From: Trametes villosa
Taxonomy: Eukaryota; Basidiomycota; Agaricomycetes; Polyporales; Polyporaceae
DNA: 64,000 bases
Direction: 5' to 3'
Assembly: GCA_002964805.2 (NCBI GenBank)
Contig: PUDQ02000084.1
Span: 682,001 to 746,000 of the forward strand
This document shows, one piece after another, positions 55,084 to 64,000 of the stretch (position 1 is its first letter; each line of letters begins with the position of its first letter). The translations under genes were made by a program, and so were the position numbers. Under the pieces are notes generated by a model. The model was not told the origin of the DNA. It worked only from the letters and a program-made list of their open reading frames with translations, and made no database searches.

Positions 55084-58000
55084 ATGGCCTCTTCACAACT
55101 CGTCCACGACCCCCGACGGCCACAGCGAACGTCCCAGCCGCCCGCCCAGCAGGCCAGCCGAGACGAACCCGTCGAGGTCGCCCCCTACCTCACCCATGTC
55201 GTCGCACACCACGGCCAGCTCACCCTCATCCCGCCGCAAAACGCTGGCAGGATCAGGAAGTCGAAGTCGAAGGCGAAGAAGAGGCAGCCTTCGGCCAGGG
55301 ACAGGAGACTCGACGACGAAGAGCCCCGGTTTACGACCGCCGTACCTGCCTCTTCCTCCCGCAAACTCCATCCTGCGACCTCTCAAATTCGCACCAGGAA
55401 GCAGGCCATCTCGGCCCCCTCTCCGACGACTCCCACTGGCCCCCATAGATACGAACCAGTTCCGGATGGTCTGTGTCTTGTTTCTTATACCGTGCTGCCG
55501 CTTACAACCAGCTGCAGACCAGTCCATTCCGGACTATCCCCCGCCCTCGTTCGAGGATGCCATAGCGTCTCCTCCGGTCCCCCCGCATCTTGCATCCATA
55601 TCATCACACAACTCTAGTACACTCCCTAATCTGGCCAGCGGCTCTCCGTCCCCTTCTCAGCATCCATACGCATCCCATGTACCATCAGCATCTTCCGCCA
55701 CGCTCTTGTCTTCTTCTAGCACTACCTTCTATGCATCTCCTCCTGTCTCTCAGCTCTCTCTCGCTAGGCCTCTTGACCCTCGCATGGTCACCGACTCCCC
55801 GCTCGCTATCAGTAGGTCTATGGCCTCGTCGACGGCAACCTTGCTCTCTCCGGCGGCAACTACCCCAGCCTCCACAGCGCTGTCCGACATGCCCGATTCC
55901 CGCGTGGGGGCGTACTCCCCGCATGCTCTCAGCAGGTCCTTGGCCTCGTCGACCACGACCCTACTCTCTCCGACGGCGACAACGGCGCTGTCGGACATGT
56001 CTCTCCTCCGCCCTCCTCGTCCGAGATCTGCTCAACCTGCGCCTTCTCCCCTCGCTCAGCAAAATACGCGAGCAGTCCCTTCCAGCCCTATCCGCTTGAC
56101 CTCTCCGTCTACTACCACCCTACTGTCTTCCGCAACTGCCGTGCGCGATCCGTCGCCACCCCGCATAACCCTAGCAGGCCCCTCGCATTCACTAGACTCG
56201 GAGTCCGAGCAGGAGCTAGACAGCCCGCTCGCAGAGCTCAGCAGTCCGCTCTCGCCTTCCTCCCTGCACCCACACTACCGCGGCTCAATCACGACCGTCT
56301 CCGATGTCGTCGAAGAGTTCTCCTTCGAGCCGTACCAGCGTTGGTCGGCAGATCGCCGCCTCGGGCTCTCCCTCGAGCAGCGCGTTCAGCGCGAGTTCGA
56401 GCGCCGTAACACCAATGAGGCCCGGCAGGCCTTCGGGCTCGCCGCGCACGACACGAGCGCTTCGCCTACCCCCGGGAGCTCGATGCCCTCTACGCCGCCA
56501 CCAGGCAGTCCCAGTGCGCTTCTCCATCGTCGCTGTTCGCACTGCGGGTCTGTCAACCGGCGCGGCTGTGGGGACACGCAGACACTCGACGAGCACAGCG
56601 GCGAGGACTCCGATAACGAAGACCAAGACGACGAGTTCGGTGACGACGATGTAGCGTTCTCTGCCGCGCGTCGCAGCAGTCCCCTGCCGTTCTCCCGCAG
56701 CGGTGTGGGCGCAGGCGCAGGCAGGTCGCCGTACCTGCACCCCGCGCCTGGCAAGCGCCCGCGGTTCGCGTCGCACTCGCCGGAGCCGGGGAGCCCGCCC
56801 GCGTCCCCGCTCTCCCCGAGCATGTCGATCTTCAAGATGCCGAGCGCGTGGGCGAGCAGTGTCACGCTCTCGCTCGCGAATGCTCTCGGGCCGCACAAGT
56901 CCCCGCCGTCGACCTCAACGTCGAGTTCGTCGACCATGGCGTCGAGCCCGCCATCCGCGTCCGGGCCGGGGCCAGGGGCGAACCTGAAGCGGAAGGAGAG
57001 CTTCGGGGTGAAGCGCCTGTTTGGCTCGCTCAAGGGCAAGGAGCGTGAGCGCGGCAGGGAACGTGAGCGCGAGTACGCGCAGCTATCGCCCCCGCACCCC
57101 TCGGTCTCCTCGTCAGAGTCCTCCATCGAGTCCGTGGACGGCTGGGAGGTTGTCGGCAGCGACAGTCCTAGTCCCAGCCACAGCCCGGGCGCACACTCAT
57201 CCAGTACCAGCCCAACGCACACCTCTCCTGGTCCAGGATCCCCAATATCTCCCGCGCGCACGACGCCCGAGGCGCACTCCCCCACCTCAGAGCACGCGCG
57301 CCCTGCTGCGGGGGCTTTCCTCAACCGGCCCGTGCGTCACCGCCCGCCTGCGCTTCCACTCAGCGACAGCCCGACGTCGCCAGGCTCGCCCATTGCGTCC
57401 TCTCCCGCTACCCCCGCCTCGCCCTCCCCTTCTCCACCGCACCTGTCGGCCGCGGCGCGACCGTACCTCCCGGAGAAGTCTCCTCTCCGCCTCATCGCGA
57501 GCGCGAACCACCTCCGGCAGACGCATGCCCACGCACAGGCGCAGGCCACACACTCGCCTGTGTCATCGTCTCCGATCGCGACTACCCCTCGCGCGCTGCG
57601 CCCCTCTCCATCTGTCATCTGGAAGGCCCCTGCGAACGCGGGCTCTTTTCCGGGCGCGCCTGGCGGTCAGAACTCGCCCGTGCAGCGCTCACCGCTGTCG
57701 CAGTCGCCCTACTACCAGCAATACCAGCACCAGTCCCAACAGCCCCAAGCGTATGCGTTCCCGCAGAACTCGTTGCAGCAGCCTCCTGCCGCGCCCGCTG
57801 GCCCGCGCGCTTCCCCTGCTGTCGCACCAGCCTCCGCTCCTGGCTCTCCGTCTCTTGCTGTGTCGCGCACACCCGAGGCGCCCAGCCCCCTTGCTCAGAG
57901 CGTTCCCACGCTCCGCGAGTCTACGCCAGCCTCTGCTTCTACTAGCTCTCCGAGCACACCCCTCCGCCGTCGTCGCGCGATTACTCCACCACCGACTCAC

Positions 58001-59145
58001 CGTCGCGCAATGCTCTCTTGCGACACGGGCGCAGCCGAAAGCCCCGCGCACGATGCGGACGCCGTGGCGGGACAGGTCGGCGAGCCCTCAGACGCCCCCG
58101 ACAACCTGTCCATCGAGCAGCTCTTCGCGCAGCGCTCGTCAACGCCGGCGCGGACGCCTACTACACCGTCGCGTGCAGCGCTCGCAGTGCCCGGGACGCC
58201 CAATACGCCAGGATCGACGCCGACCACGCCTACGTTCGGGCACTACCGCGGGCGCCCACTCCCGCAGCTCCCGGCCGCGGAACGCGAGGGCCAGACGGAT
58301 GCTCTGCCCATGAAGCGTATCTCGGATTGTGCGCCTGTAAACCGCGTGCCTGAAGTGTGGCCGAACGCGGAGCTGGCCCCCGCGCCTCCCCCTGCTGCCT
58401 CTGCTGAGTCTCCAGCGGAAGCGTCTTCAACCGCTAGCACAGCGTTGGTTGCCCAACCATCCGAGCTGGCGTCTGCCCTTCTCGCGGCACCGTCGCAGAT
58501 GGAGCGCTCGAACTCTGGAGATAGCGTAGTAGAGGACGCGCACGCGGCCGAGGAGGGCCCGCGCGCGGAATTCCTGGAGATCACGGACCTGGACGTCCTC
58601 GCCTCGCGGTTAGTCGAGGGCCAGCGGGACGGTCGGAACTACGAGGTACGCTTCCCCTCTCCTCCTCCCGTCCCTTTACCCCCAACTGACCTTCCCCCCT
58701 TCCCTTACAGGACCTCCTCCTCGTCTCCGAGATCATCGGCCCCGCCGCCTCCCCCTCCGCGCCGACCGCCGCCGCCTCGCCCGTGACGGTGCAGGCGCTC
58801 GCCGCGCGCGCGGAGAAGGCGACGGTGCCGTTCCTCGGCGCGGTCGAGGTCGAGCGGCGGCGGGTGCTGCGCGACGGGCGCGTGAAGCTGAAGCTCTCGC
58901 TCCTCGGCGTCGCGGTCGACCGCTGCGGCGCGTGTCTCTCGCAGTTCCGGCGCGGGGAGCGCGGGGCGCTGACCCCCGTGTGCAAGCATTCGTGAGTCTC
59001 TAATGTTTTGTTTGAGCGCATCGAGGGGGCAAGTCGCTGAAGGTTGCTGATCGCGTGCAGGTTCCACGAGGCGTGCCTCCGCCGCTGGCTGCGCACGGCA
59101 GGCGTGTGCCCCATCTGCCGCATGGTCCTCTCGATGGACGACTAG
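55084..59145 (+). CDS. large disordered protein with C-terminal RING-H2 finger
   Basis: Four exons (55084-55468, 55512-58645, 58711-58991, 59061-59145) splice to 1,294 residues. The first 1,170 or so are Ser/Pro/Thr-rich and almost certainly disordered, with SPP/SP sites throughout and a PPPSFEDA motif that resembles a WW-domain ligand. The last 50 residues form a RING-H2 finger: CGAC, then CKHSFHEAC, then CPIC, giving C-x2-C, C-x-H-x2-H-x2-C and C-x2-C. The final intron splits the finger after the third cysteine. It is expected to be an E3 ubiquitin ligase that recruits E2 enzymes. Substrates may bind the long N-terminal region. The start is chosen at 55084 because its frame splices into the main exon. 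Confidence 0.87.
55784..56000 (+). repeat. internal coding repeat in the RING protein
   Basis: Two adjacent units of about 36-40 codons read SPLAISRSMASSTATLLSP and SPHALSRSLASSTTTLLSP, each leading to TALSDM. Degenerate relatives of TLLSS recur upstream near 55700 and downstream near 56110. This looks like a tandem duplication inside a disordered coding region. Confidence 0.75.
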
Positions 59146-59471
59146 GAACGGACTCCGTGGACTTCCTAAACACGTCCCCCACCTACACATCCTTTGGATC
59201 ACTCCAGCATGCTCTCTCGCCTCTCCCTGTATCTGCGGACCGATGGATCTCTCGTAGAAATGTAGCGTTATGTTGTATTTTGCACCTTCTTGGATATCTT
59301 TCGCATTGTATCGTAGACCTAGGCTGGGGCCGCTGGCCGGCTGCAGCTCTTCACATGTTTGCTCGATGGGCTAAACGTGAAACATGCCGTGCCTTTGCTA
59401 CTGCTCATCGGAGATTGCGTACTGGTACATCATGGCCTCCACCACAAATCGTCCCACCCCATAGGATCTGC

Positions 59472-60046
59472 TCAGACGATCTCCACGACGACCGTGGTCA
59501 AGTTGAATACCGGGATCTTCTCCGCCTAGGTCCACAAGTGAGTTTGCATCTGACACTCCCAGACTAAAACAATTCTGATCGCTTACCCCGACTGCCTGCA
59601 GGTGCGCAAGGCTGAACACGCTCGGACCAGGGTCGGACCCCGACGGCACGGTGAACGTGAAGTCCTGGAACAGGCCCTTCTGCGGCTGGCTCGGGTCCTC
59701 CTTGGGCGTGAACGCGCCCGCGGTGACGATGTTCGGGCCCAGGCCGCTCACAGCGGGGTCGAAGCCGTCGCAGCTCCCGGCACCTGGGCACCGCTGAAAG
59801 GCCATGATGATCCCCCCTTGCTGGTCGTCGGTCGCGGAATTCTGTGGGTCAAATGAAATGTCAGCCCGCGGTGCCAACTCAGAGTGAGGAGGGAGAGGTG
59901 AGGAGCTGTCGACGTACGGCTTGGCGGACTTCGACGGTGATGGTGCTGCCTGCGAAGATGAGCGCCCCCTGCGCGGGAGAGGCGATCGTAGCCTGCTGAG
60001 CGAAGGCACAGAGTGCGAGCGAGGCGAGGACGAGGATGCTCTTCAT
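59472..60046 (-). CDS. small secreted protein, possibly NIS1-like
   Basis: Three exons (59918-60046, 59587-59841, 59472-59525) splice to 145 residues. A signal peptide is clear (MKSILVLASLALCAFAQQ). The mature part is beta-rich in appearance, with SPAQGALIFAGSTITVEV, a CPGAGSC cysteine pair, FQDFTFTVPSG and a C-terminal NLTTVVVEIV. The order of these blocks resembles small secreted proteins common in basidiomycetes and, loosely, the NIS1 family of conserved fungal secreted proteins. I am not certain of that family link. It is likely extracellular. No transmembrane segment or GPI signal is visible. Confidence 0.7.
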
Positions 60047-60816
60047 TTCTACGGAAACTCAGCTGGTTATTGAGATTTGAGGGGTGGGCGGGGGGTGTGT
60101 TGGTCTACGATACGGTGAGCTGCCTCTTATACGGCTCACTCAATATTCTCATCGGACACAAGCCTAACCATAGCCCGGTGCGCGAAAGCAGAACCTGCAC
60201 ACTGACGTCGTCGTCCGCGCACAAGGCCGGTGGCGTGCAGCTACGGACATTCACCGAACCGCACGCATCACGAGGAAGTGAAGTCGAACGCCCGATGCAG
60301 TACGCGTTGACAGATGTCCGGCGGGAAGTTGTCAACGTACAGCGGCTGCAGAGGAGCGGCTCCTGTTAGAGCGTTCGCTATTCAGCGCTGTGTTCCGCTC
60401 ACATAGGACGCTTGTTCAACTGCGCACGGCGTACGTTGAGCCGGTACGTCGAACTCGGCGGAGTGTATCTGTAGTGCTCCCGGTCACTGGTGGTAAGGGG
60501 CTTCCTCCAATGTGGGTGTGTCCGGCGCAGCCCTGGCCGTGATTGCATGAGACAAGTACCGAGGTATAGCTATGACGCAGCAATACATCCCGGTAAGGAC
60601 GCCGGTACCCATCGGCCTCTCGTCCGGGAGCGCTTCAGTAGTGAGGATGTGCGATGCAAGTTGGCTGGATGTGCGATGCAAGGTGCTCGCGGAGAGCCCC
60701 TTCACACATGGTGCTGTGTCTAATGAAACAATGAAAGCAAGTTCAAAATAGGCTGTGCGTACTACTACAGGCAGGAAAGAATTTCGCGTTCACACAGCAA
60801 CCCAGGAAAACGGTCG
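60047..60816. other. intergenic between secreted-protein gene and ATPase copy B
   Basis: The part next to the ATPase stop (about 60690-60816) aligns with the 3' flank of ATPase copy A. The part next to the secreted-protein gene should hold its promoter, with a TTATAC sequence near 60126. Nothing else was recognised. Confidence 0.45.

Positions 60817-64000
<3,184 letters not shown>

Noticed and set aside
56386..57324. 312-codon minus-strand frame inside the RING gene
   Set aside because: It is an antisense shadow of a Ser/Pro-rich exon with no recognisable motif, while the plus strand leads into a clear RING finger.

Overview
The window reads as nuclear DNA of a GC-rich filamentous basidiomycete, probably an Agaricomycete. 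Most genes carry several 45-80 nt introns with GT/AG ends, and the gene set includes a fungalysin, an allantoinase, Mdm35, a Zn2Cys6 regulator, a basidiomycete-style BTB protein and a fragment resembling Plavaka-type transposases. Nothing bacterial or organellar was seen. Gene models below were spliced by eye; for those with exact exon coordinates, exon phases and total length were checked to close in frame.

Layout: 1-4.2 kb, two minus-strand genes (a coiled-coil protein running off the left edge and an F-box protein). 5.0-17.1 kb, a mobile-element island: a broken transposase fragment, then one Ty1/copia insertion made of three 328-bp LTRs and two internal regions repeated with an exact 5,042-bp period, framed by the 5-bp duplication TTCTA. 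17.9-19.9 kb, a secreted M36 metallopeptidase. 20-22.7 kb, gene-poor. 22.8-26.7 kb, a complete P-type ATPase (14 exons). 27.5-33.8 kb, a short-chain dehydrogenase, a BTB protein and an NPF/proline-rich protein. 36.8-38.2 kb, divergent VPS29 and MDM35. 40.9-49.1 kb, a Zn2Cys6 factor, a roadblock dynein light chain, a Yippee protein and allantoinase. 50-59.1 kb, condensin subunit 3 and a large RING-H2 protein sharing a 239-bp promoter. 59.5-60.0 kb, a small secreted protein. 60.8-64 kb, a second copy of the P-type ATPase in inverted orientation, cut by the right edge.

The genes are mostly unrelated housekeeping, transport and degradative functions: chromosome condensation, retromer sorting, mitochondrial phospholipid transfer, dynein transport, purine nitrogen salvage and extracellular proteolysis. 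The most distinctive features are structural. They are the tandem copia array with its complete set of priming and insertion landmarks, the inverted pair of closely similar ATPase genes bracketing about 34 kb, and three unusually long introns (381, 392 and 807 nt) in an otherwise short-intron region.
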